Source: Bittarella massiliensis (ex Durand et al. 2017) (GTDB taxonomy: Bacteria; Bacillota; Clostridia; Oscillospirales; Ruminococcaceae). From it: DNA of 64,000 bases. The translations under genes were made by a program, and so were the position numbers. The notes under the pieces were generated by a model. It saw nothing but the letters and a program-made list of their open reading frames with translations. It had not been told where the DNA came from and searched no databases. The stretch covers positions 62,001 to 126,000 of the forward strand of contig NZ_JABFCL010000005.1 of the NCBI RefSeq assembly GCF_017566145.1, read 5' to 3'. This document shows, in pieces, positions 44,201 to 51,650 of this stretch (position 1 is the stretch's first letter; each line of letters begins with the position of its first letter).

Positions 44201-46481
44201 CGCCGCCGTTGTCGGTGAGGTTTTTAAAGTAGATGCCGCTGCCGGGGCCAAAAAAGCAGACGGTGTCCTCGCCGGCAAACGGGCTGGAGGGGTTGGCCCC
44301 CGAACCGTAGCGGGCGTTGGCCAAATCGACCCCCTCGACCTTCCAACCGGTGAAGGTATAGCCCACGCGGACGGGCGCGGCCACGTATACCGCTGTGTCG
44401 CAGATGCCGGTGCGGGGCAGGGGGATGGAGGAGGAGCCGTTTTCGCCCAGCTGGTAGTTGATGGCGTAGGTCTGTGCCTGCACGACGATGCTCTCCTCCG
44501 CCGAGGCGGCGATGTAGTCGGCGTCGCCCGTGTAGGCGATCAGCCCCCGGTATGCCCCCGAGGCCGTCGCCGTCCAGCCGTTCCCGCCGGCAAAGGATAC
44601 GGCGCCGTCGGCGCCGGTGTCCAGCGTCTTTTCAAAGACAATCCGCCCGGCGCTGTTGAGAATATAGAAGGTCACCGGCTGTCCCCCCAGCGGGTTGCCC
44701 GCGCTGTCCTTCAGGGTGGCGGAGGCGGTGACGGTTCGATTGCTCAATGGGTTGTCAAGGTCGATGAGGGTGGGGCTGATCGCCGCCCCCTGCAGCTCTG
44801 TCGCGGTCTGGGGGCGGGTGGGCTGTGTGGAGTAGGTGGGGTAGAGGGAGATGTCCCGGCTGACGGCAAAGCGGTAGGGGTTTTGAGCGCTCAGCGGTAC
44901 GGTCTGTATCTGGTCCGCGCTGTCGGTGTACTCCTCCACCCACTCCTTAAAATAGTAGCCGTCGTGGGGGGTGGCGATCAGGGTGACCCTGTCGCCGCTC
45001 TCATACACATCGCCGTACACCGTCACCCCGTGGACCGTGCCGTGGGCCTGGTCCGCCTTGTGCAGCAGCTTGATCATGTAGAGGTCGTCGGCCGACGTGG
45101 CAGAGCCGCCGACAACCCCTTCATCTCGCGGATTGCCTGCCTGATCGGTGTTCACCTCTTTGAGCAGCTGCTCGGGTGTGGGGGCAAACCAACTCCAGGT
45201 GTTGCTGTCCACGTCCAGGTGGGACCACTGGGGATTGGCGGGGTCGCTAAAATCATTGTAGTAGGCGATGAGGGGTGCTTTCGCATAGGGATCGAACAGG
45301 GTTCTCACCCCGCCGCCCAAGACGGCGGGCAGAGGGGCTTTGACGGGGACCATCGAACTGTACCCACCTTCCGGGGTATGGAGGTAGGGCTGGTAGATCA
45401 GTTCGCTGCCAGTCTGGCTGCCGTCGGCGGCGAGCACCTTTGTGCGGGTGCCGCCGGCAAAGAGCGTGTCGTCGCTGCCGTCGCCTGCCCCGCCGTAGTA
45501 GGTCATTGACAATCCTTTTCCGCGCAGCGCCGCATCGTGGAATACAGACCCGATCAACCGCGCGGTGATCGGGGCTGTGCTGCCTATGGTCCCGCTGCCC
45601 CAGTTCGATATGTCGTTGACGGTGTAGGAATCGTTGTTTAAATGGTAGTTGTACCCAAACAGGCAGTTGACCGCAATGGAGGCGCTGCCCCGCAGCGCGC
45701 CCCCGTTAGACGAACCGTAGGCCACGTTTCCGGTAAAGGTGGAGTTCATGATATAGGCCATGCCCTTATAGTCGTTGATGGCGCCGCCCAGTTCGGTGCT
45801 CTTGTTGTTGGAGAAGGTGCAGTTGTTGATGTAGAGTTTCCCCTGGTTTTCACCAGCGCCTCCGCCGCCGCCAGAGCTAAGGCTTCTGTTCTCACTGAAG
45901 CTGGAGTTCTCGATGACCATGGTACCTGTGTTCAAAAAGCCGCCGCCGTGTCTGGCCGCGTTGCGGTTGATCTGGCTGTTGCGGATGTAGATGGTCCCCG
46001 CGTTGTTGATGCCGCCGCCCGGAATGCTTTGACCGCCGCCGCTGCGGGTGATGGTCACCCGGTCGAGAGAGACCGTCGCACCGCCCGCCACATAGATTCC
46101 GCCCCCCTCCATCCTGCCGCCGATGATCTTTAGGTTGGAGAGGGAGATGCTCGTCTGGGGGGCGGTCGCCGCAAAGGCCCGAAAGGCCGATATATTGTCG
46201 GCGGTGTTGAGCACCCCCGAGTCGAGGAGACCCGGTACCGGCACTGATACAGTGAAGCCATTGCCCTGTATGCTCACGCTGTGGGTGAGGGCGATCTGGG
46301 CGTTGAGGACGATGTCCTCCATGACTTCAATGACCTCGCAGTTGGGGTCTGCCGCCGCCGCGGCCAGTTCGGCATAGGTGTTCACCCGCACCACCACATC
46401 TCCCGGGGCCGCCGCTGACGGCAGGGGGAATGCGGAGAGAAGCAGTGCACAGAGGGTGCATACCGCGATTGCTTTTTTCAT
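41283..46481 (-). CDS. Giant multidomain cell-surface protein (beta-helix, InlB-like and Ig-like repeats)
   Basis: 1732 residues; ATG 46481 behind AAAGGAG. Order: signal peptide (1-25); right-handed beta-helix with Cys-poor GGGIxN repeats (~50-330); a large spacer; a bacterial Ig-like domain (~590-665); InlB/Flg_new-type repeats with GWxxxG and LTARW endings (~670-800 and again near 950); putative-Ig domain (SVGSPYSAILAANGSGPFTW, ~1125-1210); another InlB-like repeat; Ig domains with QPGDQAVTSGQRAVFGVTA (~1370-1460) and near 1590-1670. The C-terminus is AVDTGD, a hydrophobic helix and RRRRR, a sortase-signal layout with a non-LPXTG motif. Likely an adhesin or polysaccharide-binding surface protein. 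Confidence 0.85.
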   Translation of the reverse strand: MKKAIAVCTLCALLLSAFPLPSAAAPGDVVVRVNTYAELAAAAADPNCEVIEVMEDIVLNAQIALTHSVSIQGNGFTVSVPVPGLLDSGVLNTADNISAFRAFAATAPQTSISLSNLKIIGGRMEGGGIYVAGGATVSLDRVTITRSGGGQSIPGGGINNAGTIYIRNSQINRNAARHGGGFLNTGTMVIENSSFSENRSLSSGGGGGAGENQGKLYINNCTFSNNKSTELGGAINDYKGMAYIMNSTFTGNVAYGSSNGGALRGSASIAVNCLFGYNYHLNNDSYTVNDISNWGSGTIGSTAPITARLIGSVFHDAALRGKGLSMTYYGGAGDGSDDTLFAGGTRTKVLAADGSQTGSELIYQPYLHTPEGGYSSMVPVKAPLPAVLGGGVRTLFDPYAKAPLIAYYNDFSDPANPQWSHLDVDSNTWSWFAPTPEQLLKEVNTDQAGNPRDEGVVGGSATSADDLYMIKLLHKADQAHGTVHGVTVYGDVYESGDRVTLIATPHDGYYFKEWVEEYTDSADQIQTVPLSAQNPYRFAVSRDISLYPTYSTQPTRPQTATELQGAAISPTLIDLDNPLSNRTVTASATLKDSAGNPLGGQPVTFYILNSAGRIVFEKTLDTGADGAVSFAGGNGWTATASGAYRGLIAYTGDADYIAASAEESIVVQAQTYAINYQLGENGSSSIPLPRTGICDTAVYVAAPVRVGYTFTGWKVEGVDLANARYGSGANPSSPFAGEDTVCFFGPGSGIYFKNLTDNGGAVTLTAQWSVNSYRLQYDHNGGSAGGSEPASSAYDAAFTIANPTHPQGLPFAGWTVEGGDYAVAEYGQASPNASIPDNTQLCASLPGQTAVSFQNLTGVDGATVKLTARWMQPFTLTLALDSAPRTGLAVTLQNASNTYALTAAPNAGVYLSTAVPDGVYDIYYDGVKSNEQARLPVGTSALALDYFTVTFHPNGGTPAPAPQQVVSGGKVGSVSVNRPYGDQVNFDGWYTSPTYAGDKWVFASTPVTGTTDLYARWLSTVSEMTAFSIARTESGTPVGASGVISGSDVTVTLPAGTDLTSLVAEFTLSPGAEAKIYNPSSYRYEPQESGTTTNSFVDQRTYRVYSEAGAGWSKDYSVQVLSAPDIATTSLQSGSVGSPYSAILAANGSGPFTWGIAAGSSLPSWLSLNASTGALSATSAVAGTYAFTVQVTTSQGSDTQALTLSVLNQYTVTLTDSDPGITGLQVSTDGQAYSDYTGALTLEEGDDLWIKAILASGYTFEKWENGITANPYKIEDITRSLAFAPTSARTTYAISYDANGGSGAMDADRATAETPFVLPTCSFQAPAGKQFKEWAVGSADSAIRVAASGSHTFAAATTVYAVWEDQPPALAAPLITAQPGDQAVTSGQRAVFGVTATGNPAPTYQWQINRNGGRGWEDIPQATGASYTTGATELSESGYRYRCLAANSKGRATSEEALLTVTRVPVDPPPSANSITGITAGQVFALGDTVTFTANGGGVPNASPVTGDRWWLPTGWAIHLSGDFSGGFTQRVSTANMPAGPHTLTVTFARQRYDGTAWVSTGESDQKSISFAVVDAIQLAPPIFTSPAQEQIVEVALGQRVTFTVAAQNAASYQWWVERDGSHAPISGADGASYTLSAVTLADGGARYYCVAREEGGSADSPAFLLHVAEEAPVAPPDEEPAKPPVLTPVEPPAAVDTGDSIAPGLWAGALLAAGAGVAAAAARRRRRGQNS

Positions 46482-46562
46482 GGCAAAAACTCCTTTGGCC
46501 CCATTGCCGGGGCGGATTTGACCTTGGCAGCAGGCGAAACAAGGGACGCGTCCGCTTCTACT

Positions 46563-47189
46563 CTATTGGCGTTTGGGGGGTGGAACTGCTTCGCCGGAAT
46601 TTCTGCCGGCGATTGCCTGCACGGCCGCGGTCAGCAAGTCGAGCTGGGCCGTCAGGTAATAGGCGTCTTCAAACATGGCAAAGTGGACCGAGGCCCGGAC
46701 CACGGTAAAGATAATCCCCTCGATGACCTTTCGGGGGATGCCGATCCTGGGTTCCAGCTGTGCGGCGTAGGCGGCATAGCGGGTGTTGACGCCCTCGAAA
46801 AACCGCTTGCCGTGCTCCAGGTATTTGGGGGAGGAGTACACCTGATACATAAAGCGGTACTTTTTGCCGTGCTTTTCGGCCGTCCAGTAGGGCACCTCCC
46901 GCAAAAATTGGAGGACTACGCCCAGGTCCACGGGGCCGTCCTCAGAGCAGTAGGAGAAGGCCTTCTCCATAAATTCGTCCTCCACCTTTGCCATGCAGTG
47001 GGCGGTGGAGGCGACAATCAGCTCGTCCAGGTTCTCGAAGTAGTTGTAAAAGGAGGAGTGGTTCATTCCGCAGGCCTCGCCCAACGCCTTCATGCCCGTC
47101 TCGTTGAGGCCGTTTTCGCAGTAGCAGTCAAAACAGGCCTCCATGATTTTGACCCTTCGTGCCTCTTTCTCCTCGGCTGTCAGTAGCAT
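46563..47189 (-). CDS. TetR/AcrR-family regulator
   Basis: 208 residues from ATG 47189. HTH: RRVKIMEACFDCYCENGLNE, then LGEACGMNHSSFYNYFENLD. The C-terminal ligand domain is helical (HGKKYRFMYQVYSSPKYLEHGK). It lies 82 bases upstream of the giant surface-protein gene on the same strand and no terminator is visible between them, so it may regulate or be co-transcribed with it. It has a near-perfect promoter; TGACTGGTCTGTTGTTA-like sequence next to the -10 (about 47210-47230) may be its operator. Confidence 0.9.
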   Translation of the reverse strand: MLLTAEEKEARRVKIMEACFDCYCENGLNETGMKALGEACGMNHSSFYNYFENLDELIVASTAHCMAKVEDEFMEKAFSYCSEDGPVDLGVVLQFLREVPYWTAEKHGKKYRFMYQVYSSPKYLEHGKRFFEGVNTRYAAYAAQLEPRIGIPRKVIEGIIFTVVRASVHFAMFEDAYYLTAQLDLLTAAVQAIAGRNSGEAVPPPKRQ

Positions 47190-47229
47190 CGCCCCACGTC
47201 CTCTCAAAATAAATGACTGGTCTGTTGTT

Positions 47230-47258
47230 ATTATAGTGAATCTTCCTCTCCCTTGCAA
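47230..47258 (-). promoter_or_regulatory. Promoter of the TetR/surface-protein region
   Basis: Minus strand -35 TTGCAA (47258-47253), 17-base spacer, -10 TATAAT (47235-47230). Confidence 0.75.
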
Positions 47259-47310
47259 GGAGGGGAGAAAGAGTTTTCCAATATTTGTGTGGGTGAACTC
47301 GGCCTGGAAA

Positions 47311-47340
47311 ATGAAAGATCCAGGGGCCTTGCCCCTGGAT
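47311..47340 (-). terminator. Intrinsic terminator of the ABC exporter operon
   Basis: 10-base perfect stem ATCCAGGGGC / GCCCCTGGAT, loop of three, with CTTTCATTTT after it on the minus strand. Confidence 0.7.
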
Positions 47341-47347
47341 TGGGTCG

Positions 47348-48958
47348 CTATAACCGGGTAAATATTTGCGCGCCCTTTGTCTTCAGCCACCCCCACATGG
47401 CCAGGCAGAGGAGGAGGGCCACCCCGCTCGCCACGGCCGTGACCAAAACCATGGACAGGTGGAGGGCAAAGCCGAGACCGATGAACGCCGCGGCCAGAAG
47501 GGGGGTCGCAAAGTATCCCAAAAAGGAGGCGGCCGATTGCTTGATGACCGTGACCTCGCTCTGCCAGTCCAACTTGGGGAACAGGAGGTTGCAGATCAGC
47601 CCCCCCAGGGAGGTGAAGAGGGCGAAGGCCAGCGGGGTCAGGTAGAAGAGCGCCCACCCGGCGGGGGAGGGGTGCAGGGCGATCCCCGCCATGGTCGAGC
47701 CCAGCAGGCAGGCGGGGACGAGGACGGTGAGGTTGACCAGGGCCTTGCCGGCAAACACCTGCGAGGTGCAAACCGGCAGGGACTGCAAAATCCAAAGGTG
47801 GCTTCCCTCCAGGGAGATGGAGCTGCTGCTGACAGACCCCATCCCGCCGACGGCGGCCATGACCAGGGGGAAGATGCCGGTGAGTATCCCGGCCAGGCCG
47901 GGGATGCCCAACACGGCCTCCAGCTGGCTTTGGGGCAGAAAGAGCAGCGCCCCGCAGAGCAACACCAACATCAGCGCCCCCATCCCGGCGTTGAAGATGT
48001 AGAGGGTGGAGGAGGTGAAGCGCCGCCACTCCTTTTTGTAGAGGGCCGAGAGGGCGGAGGACTGGCGCAGTTCGCCCAGGCGGTATTTCCCCCTGGCCGA
48101 GGTGGTGGTGAAGATGGCGTGCAGCTGCCGGTAGTAGCGCCCCACCAACAGGCAAAAGAGGGCGAAGGGGAGGATGCACAGGGCCATCAGCAGAAGCCAG
48201 CTGCCCCAGTCGCCGCCGGCCACCCCCTGGGTGAACAGCCGGGCCGGCGGGTAGACCGACTCCAGCTGCAGGGCGATCTGGCCGCCGAGCTGGGCCAGTT
48301 CGGTGACCTCCATCTCGGCTGCGCGGTAGCTCAAGGCGGTGGAGCCGAAGAGGACCCCCACGATCAGCAGCCCGTACAGGAGGATGGAGAGAATTTTGCT
48401 GCGGCCCAACCGGGCGGCGAGCAGGGCCACCGCGCCCCCGAGCACCAGACCGACGACCAGCGGCAGGATGGGCATTGCCAGCAGCGCGGGCACCAGGGCC
48501 AACCAAAACCAGAGAGAGGGGCCGGTCTGCACCGCGTAGACCACGGCGGCGGGGAGGAGGAGCAGGCATGAAAAGAGCAGGCTGCTGGAGTAGAGGATGA
48601 GCACCCGGCTGGCGACAATGGTGCTCTGGGGGATGGGCAGGGCCATCTGCAGGTCGTAGTCCTGAAAGGAGAAGAGGACGCTGCCGGCCTTGTAGATGAC
48701 GGTGACGAGGGAGAGGAGGGAGGCGGCCACGGCCATGACCGTCAGCACCAGTTCCGGCCGCCCCACCATGGCGGCCAGCTGCCCCATCCCCACCGAGTAG
48801 ACAGCCGACATGGATACCAGGAGGACGGCGACAAAGGCAAAGCCCACCCCCATGAGCAGCGACTTGCGCCTGGCAGCCGGGTCTTTGGCGTGCAGCATCT
48901 TGCCGATGCCCAGGGATTGAAGCGCGTAGACTTTGCCGAGCAAAAACAGCTTATTCAT
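47348..48958 (-). CDS. ABC exporter permease (large ABC-2-like)
   Basis: 536 residues with about twelve hydrophobic segments, ATG 48958. N-terminus MNKLFLLGKVYALQSLGIGK; the block SSISLEGSHLWILQSLPVCT is characteristic of the large putative ABC exporter permeases of Firmicutes. The start lies inside the end of the ATPase gene (8-base overlap), so the two are coupled. Third gene of a regulator-ATPase-permease operon. Cargo unknown. Confidence 0.85.
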   Translation of the reverse strand: MNKLFLLGKVYALQSLGIGKMLHAKDPAARRKSLLMGVGFAFVAVLLVSMSAVYSVGMGQLAAMVGRPELVLTVMAVAASLLSLVTVIYKAGSVLFSFQDYDLQMALPIPQSTIVASRVLILYSSSLLFSCLLLLPAAVVYAVQTGPSLWFWLALVPALLAMPILPLVVGLVLGGAVALLAARLGRSKILSILLYGLLIVGVLFGSTALSYRAAEMEVTELAQLGGQIALQLESVYPPARLFTQGVAGGDWGSWLLLMALCILPFALFCLLVGRYYRQLHAIFTTTSARGKYRLGELRQSSALSALYKKEWRRFTSSTLYIFNAGMGALMLVLLCGALLFLPQSQLEAVLGIPGLAGILTGIFPLVMAAVGGMGSVSSSSISLEGSHLWILQSLPVCTSQVFAGKALVNLTVLVPACLLGSTMAGIALHPSPAGWALFYLTPLAFALFTSLGGLICNLLFPKLDWQSEVTVIKQSAASFLGYFATPLLAAAFIGLGFALHLSMVLVTAVASGVALLLCLAMWGWLKTKGAQIFTRL

Positions 48959-49664
48959 GGTCGATCAACTCCAAAAATACGTCTTCGAGGCTGCTCTGGC
49001 CGATCACCTCGCGGGTGGGGCCGCTGACGACCAGCCGCCCCTCTTTGATGATGGCGATTTTGTCGCAGAGCTTTTCGGCCACCTCCAACACGTGGGTGGA
49101 AAAGAAGATGGTGCTGCCCTGCGCGCAGAGTTCCTTCATGATCTGTTTGAGCTGGAAGGCCGCGCTGGGGTCCAACCCCACCATCGGTTCGTCCAAAACA
49201 AACAGCTTGGGGGCGTGGACTAGGGCGGAGATGACGGCCAGCTTCTGCTTCATCCCGTGGGAGTAGGAGGAGATGGGGTCGCCCAGGTTGGCGGTGAGTT
49301 CCAGCCGATCGCCGTATTGGGCGATGCGCTGGCGGCGCAGCTCCCCCTCGACGGCAAAGACGTCGCCGACAAAATTGAGGTACTGAATGCCGGTGAGGTG
49401 GTCGTACAGGTCGGGGTTGTCGGGGATGTAGGCGGTGACGGATTTGCAGGCCATGGGCTCTCCTTTGACCGAGTGGCCGTCGATGAAGATGTCGCCCCCC
49501 TCAAAGTCTAAAATCCCCACCGCCGCCTTGATGGTGGTGGTCTTGCCGGCGCCGTTGTGTCCGATGAACCCGTAGATTTCGCCGGCGGCCACCTCTAAAC
49601 TCAGGTCGTCGACGGCCTTTTTGCCGCCCTTGTACACCTTGGTCAAATGCTCGATTTTCAGCAT
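48951..49664 (-). CDS. ABC transporter ATP-binding protein
   Basis: 237 residues. Walker A GHNGAGKTTTIK, signature SYSHGMKQKLAVISA, Walker B LFVLDEPMVGLD, switch His in FFSTHVLEVAEK. AGAAGGAGG precedes the ATG, which lies inside the last codons of the regulator gene. Partners the permease that follows. Confidence 0.93.
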   Translation of the reverse strand: MLKIEHLTKVYKGGKKAVDDLSLEVAAGEIYGFIGHNGAGKTTTIKAAVGILDFEGGDIFIDGHSVKGEPMACKSVTAYIPDNPDLYDHLTGIQYLNFVGDVFAVEGELRRQRIAQYGDRLELTANLGDPISSYSHGMKQKLAVISALVHAPKLFVLDEPMVGLDPSAAFQLKQIMKELCAQGSTIFFSTHVLEVAEKLCDKIAIIKEGRLVVSGPTREVIGQSSLEDVFLELIDHE

Positions 49665-50233
49665 GGGGTTTCCTCCTTCTCTCCCCCCGCTGGGGGGACA
49701 GTCGGCGTCTCCGCCGGCGTGATGATAAAGGTCAGTTTGCGGGCCTTGCGCCCGGGGGCGGGCCCGTTTTCCACCAGCGGGCCCAGAACTTTGCCCATCT
49801 CCATGCTCAAGCGCCGCAGCTCATCGTCGGTGAGCATCAGCGTCGAGGTGGTGAGGGCGATGTCCCCCTTGGCCGGGTCGGGGGGCGGCTGCTCTGCAAA
49901 GTAGCGCTCAAAGTCGCCCATGATGCCCAGGAGGATGGCAAACAGCCCCTGGTGCATCTGCTCCAGCTCCTCCCCGCTGCCGTGCCACGGCGGGCTGGGG
50001 GCCAGGCGGTAGACCCGCTCCACCGAACCCCGCACCGGCCGCTCCTCGACCACCTGCAGGAGCTCCAGCTGCGCCAGCTTTTTGATGTGCCGGTAGAGGG
50101 TGGCCTTCGGCACGTCGCAGAGGGCGGCGGCAATCTCGCCGCTGGTGGCGGTGGGGTGCAAGATCAGGTGCTGCACGATCCGCATCCGCACCGGGTTGAG
50201 CATGGCCTTCATGGTGTCTGCTGTGAACTGCAA
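49658..50233 (-). CDS. ArsR-like winged-helix regulator of the ABC operon
   Basis: 191 residues. TTG 50233 is nine bases after GGAGGGG; the ATG seven codons later has no site of its own. N-terminal winged helix: LNPVRMRIVQHLILHPTATS, then GEIAAALCDVPKATLYRHIK. The C-terminal ~110 residues form a helical extension ending in a disordered EKEETPC tail. This composition is common in regulators that head ABC-exporter operons. Driven by a near-consensus promoter. Confidence 0.85.
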   Translation of the reverse strand: MQFTADTMKAMLNPVRMRIVQHLILHPTATSGEIAAALCDVPKATLYRHIKKLAQLELLQVVEERPVRGSVERVYRLAPSPPWHGSGEELEQMHQGLFAILLGIMGDFERYFAEQPPPDPAKGDIALTTSTLMLTDDELRRLSMEMGKVLGPLVENGPAPGRKARKLTFIITPAETPTVPPAGGEKEETPC

Positions 50234-50269
50234 TGGACACCCCTCCTCTTGCGATTGTTCTCAATAGTG

Positions 50270-50298
50270 ATAATAGTATCAAAAGTGAGAGAAGTCAA
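50270..50298 (-). promoter_or_regulatory. Promoter of the regulator-ABC operon
   Basis: Minus strand -35 TTGACT (50298-50293), 17-base spacer, -10 TATTAT (50275-50270). Confidence 0.75.
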
Positions 50299-50460
50299 GC
50301 GAAAAAATAAAAATAGAAGAGAAGGGGGAAGTGCCCGCCAGCGCGGCGGGCGCGCTGGCGAGGGACAGAGAAACAGCTTGACGGCGGGGGAGGGGAGGGA
50401 TATGGTAAGGGGAGAGAGGCCGCCCCAAAAGGCGGGCGACCGGGGAGAGGGGTACAAAAA

Positions 50461-51231
50461 ATGGACGATTGGTTTACCGTCGAGCAGATTGAGAGCGACA
50501 CCTACGCCATCAGCGAATACCGCCACTGGGAGGAGAGCCACTGCTACTTGCTGTTGGGGGCGCGGCGGGCCCTGCTCATCGACAGCGGGTTGGGGGTGGC
50601 GGACATCGGCCGGGCGGTGCGGGAACTGACCCCGCTGCCGGTGCTGCTGGCCACCACCCACGCCCACTGGGACCACATCGGCGGCCACCACTGCTTTGCC
50701 CCTGGCGACATCGCCGTCGGCGCGCAGGAGCAGGGGTGGCTTGCCGGCCACTTTCCCCTGCCCCCGTCGGCGGTCAAGGCGGAACTCCTGCGGGAGGAGA
50801 CGGTCTTTCCGCCCGCCTTTGACCCGGAGCAGTACCGCATCTACCAGGGGGGCGCGGCGATCACCTTGGGCGACGGCGACGCCATCGACCTGGGGGATAG
50901 GGTGATAGAAGTGCTGCACACCCCGGGCCACTCGCCGGGACACCTCTGTTTTTATGAGCCCCGGCGGGATACCCTCTATGCCGGGGACCTGGTCTATGCC
51001 GGCTGCCTGGACGCCTTCTACCCCACCACCGACCCCCTGGCCTTTTGGCGGTCCATCCAGCGGGTACACGCCCTGTCGCCCCGGCGGGTGCTGCCCGGCC
51101 ACCACCGCCTGGACATCCCCGCCGAACTGGTGGGGGAGATCGACCGGGCCTTTGCCGGCCTCTGGCAAAAGGGGGAGTGCCGCCAGGGCTTGGGGGTGCG
51201 CGATTTCGGCGCCTTTCAGTTGCACCTGTAA
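50461..51231 (+). CDS. MBL-fold metallo-hydrolase
   Basis: 256 residues, ATG 50461. Metal-binding motif THAHWDHIGGH (HxHxDH), a His in LHTPGHSPGH, an Asp in YAGDLVYAG and a final His in LPGHHRLD, so both zinc sites are complete. Family members hydrolyse thioesters, lactones, phosphodiesters or other substrates; nothing here narrows it. A separate unit with a very strong terminator. The gap before it contains a GC hairpin (50336-50360) whose role is unclear. Confidence 0.9.
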   Translation: MDDWFTVEQIESDTYAISEYRHWEESHCYLLLGARRALLIDSGLGVADIGRAVRELTPLPVLLATTHAHWDHIGGHHCFAPGDIAVGAQEQGWLAGHFPLPPSAVKAELLREETVFPPAFDPEQYRIYQGGAAITLGDGDAIDLGDRVIEVLHTPGHSPGHLCFYEPRRDTLYAGDLVYAGCLDAFYPTTDPLAFWRSIQRVHALSPRRVLPGHHRLDIPAELVGEIDRAFAGLWQKGECRQGLGVRDFGAFQLHL

Positions 51232-51260
51232 GCCGCCGCCCGCAGGACGGGCCGATGGGC

Positions 51261-51307
51261 GCGAGGGGAGCGAACCGTTTAGACGGTTCGCTCCCCTCGC
51301 TCTTTTT
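51261..51307. terminator. Intrinsic terminator between convergent genes
   Basis: 17-base perfect stem GCGAGGGGAGCGAACCG / CGGTTCGCTCCCCTCGC, loop TTTAGA, followed by TCTTTTT. Confidence 0.9.
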
Positions 51308-51323
51308 CTCTGAGCCGCCGCCC

Positions 51324-51551
51324 TCACCGCTTGGGCGGCGGATAGGGGGCGGGGTTGTCGGTGCGGTCGAGCAGGTAGTCGACGCTGGTGCTGTAAAAGT
51401 CGGCCAGGCGGCAGAGCACCTCCGCCGTCAGGGCGATGGTGCCGGTCTCGTACTGGGAATAGGTGTTTTGCGCCATCCCCAGATACTCGGCCACCTCTCG
51501 CTGGCGGATGTCCCGATCGCAGCGAAGGTCGCGAATGTGTTTGTAAGCCAT
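51324..51551 (-). CDS. Small XRE-family repressor
   Basis: 75 residues, little more than a Cro/CI HTH domain: RDLRCDRDIRQREVAEYLGM, then AQNTYSQYETGTIALTAEVL, CRLADFYSTSVDYLL. It is divergent from the FemX-like gene, and a perfect 19-base palindrome lies between the two starts in the promoter of the latter, so this protein probably binds there. ATG 51551 behind GGGTGATC. Confidence 0.9.
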   Translation of the reverse strand: MAYKHIRDLRCDRDIRQREVAEYLGMAQNTYSQYETGTIALTAEVLCRLADFYSTSVDYLLDRTDNPAPYPPPKR

Positions 51552-51594
51552 TTTGATCACCCAGTGACAGTATGTGCTATCTGAAATCAAGATA

Positions 51595-51623
51595 TTGACT
51601 TTTATCTGTAATACAGATAACAT
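51595..51623 (+). promoter_or_regulatory. FemX-like gene promoter with palindromic operator
   Basis: -35 TTGACT (51595-51600), 17-base spacer, -10 TAACAT (51618-51623). The spacer is filled by TTATCTGTA-A-TACAGATAA (51602-51620), a perfect 9-base inverted repeat, ideally placed for repression by the divergent XRE protein. Confidence 0.8.
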
Positions 51624-51650
51624 GAAGAAAAAGGCAGAGGAGGAGATCGC

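Noticed and set aside
42429..45509. Open frame of about 1000 codons antisense to the surface protein
   Set aside because: High-GC shadow: no ribosome site, low-complexity Gly/Gln/His composition, no family-like motif, while the minus frame has signal peptide, repeats and anchor.
50336..50360. GC hairpin before the MBL hydrolase as a terminator
   Set aside because: Perfect arms but no T-run on either strand; function not supported.
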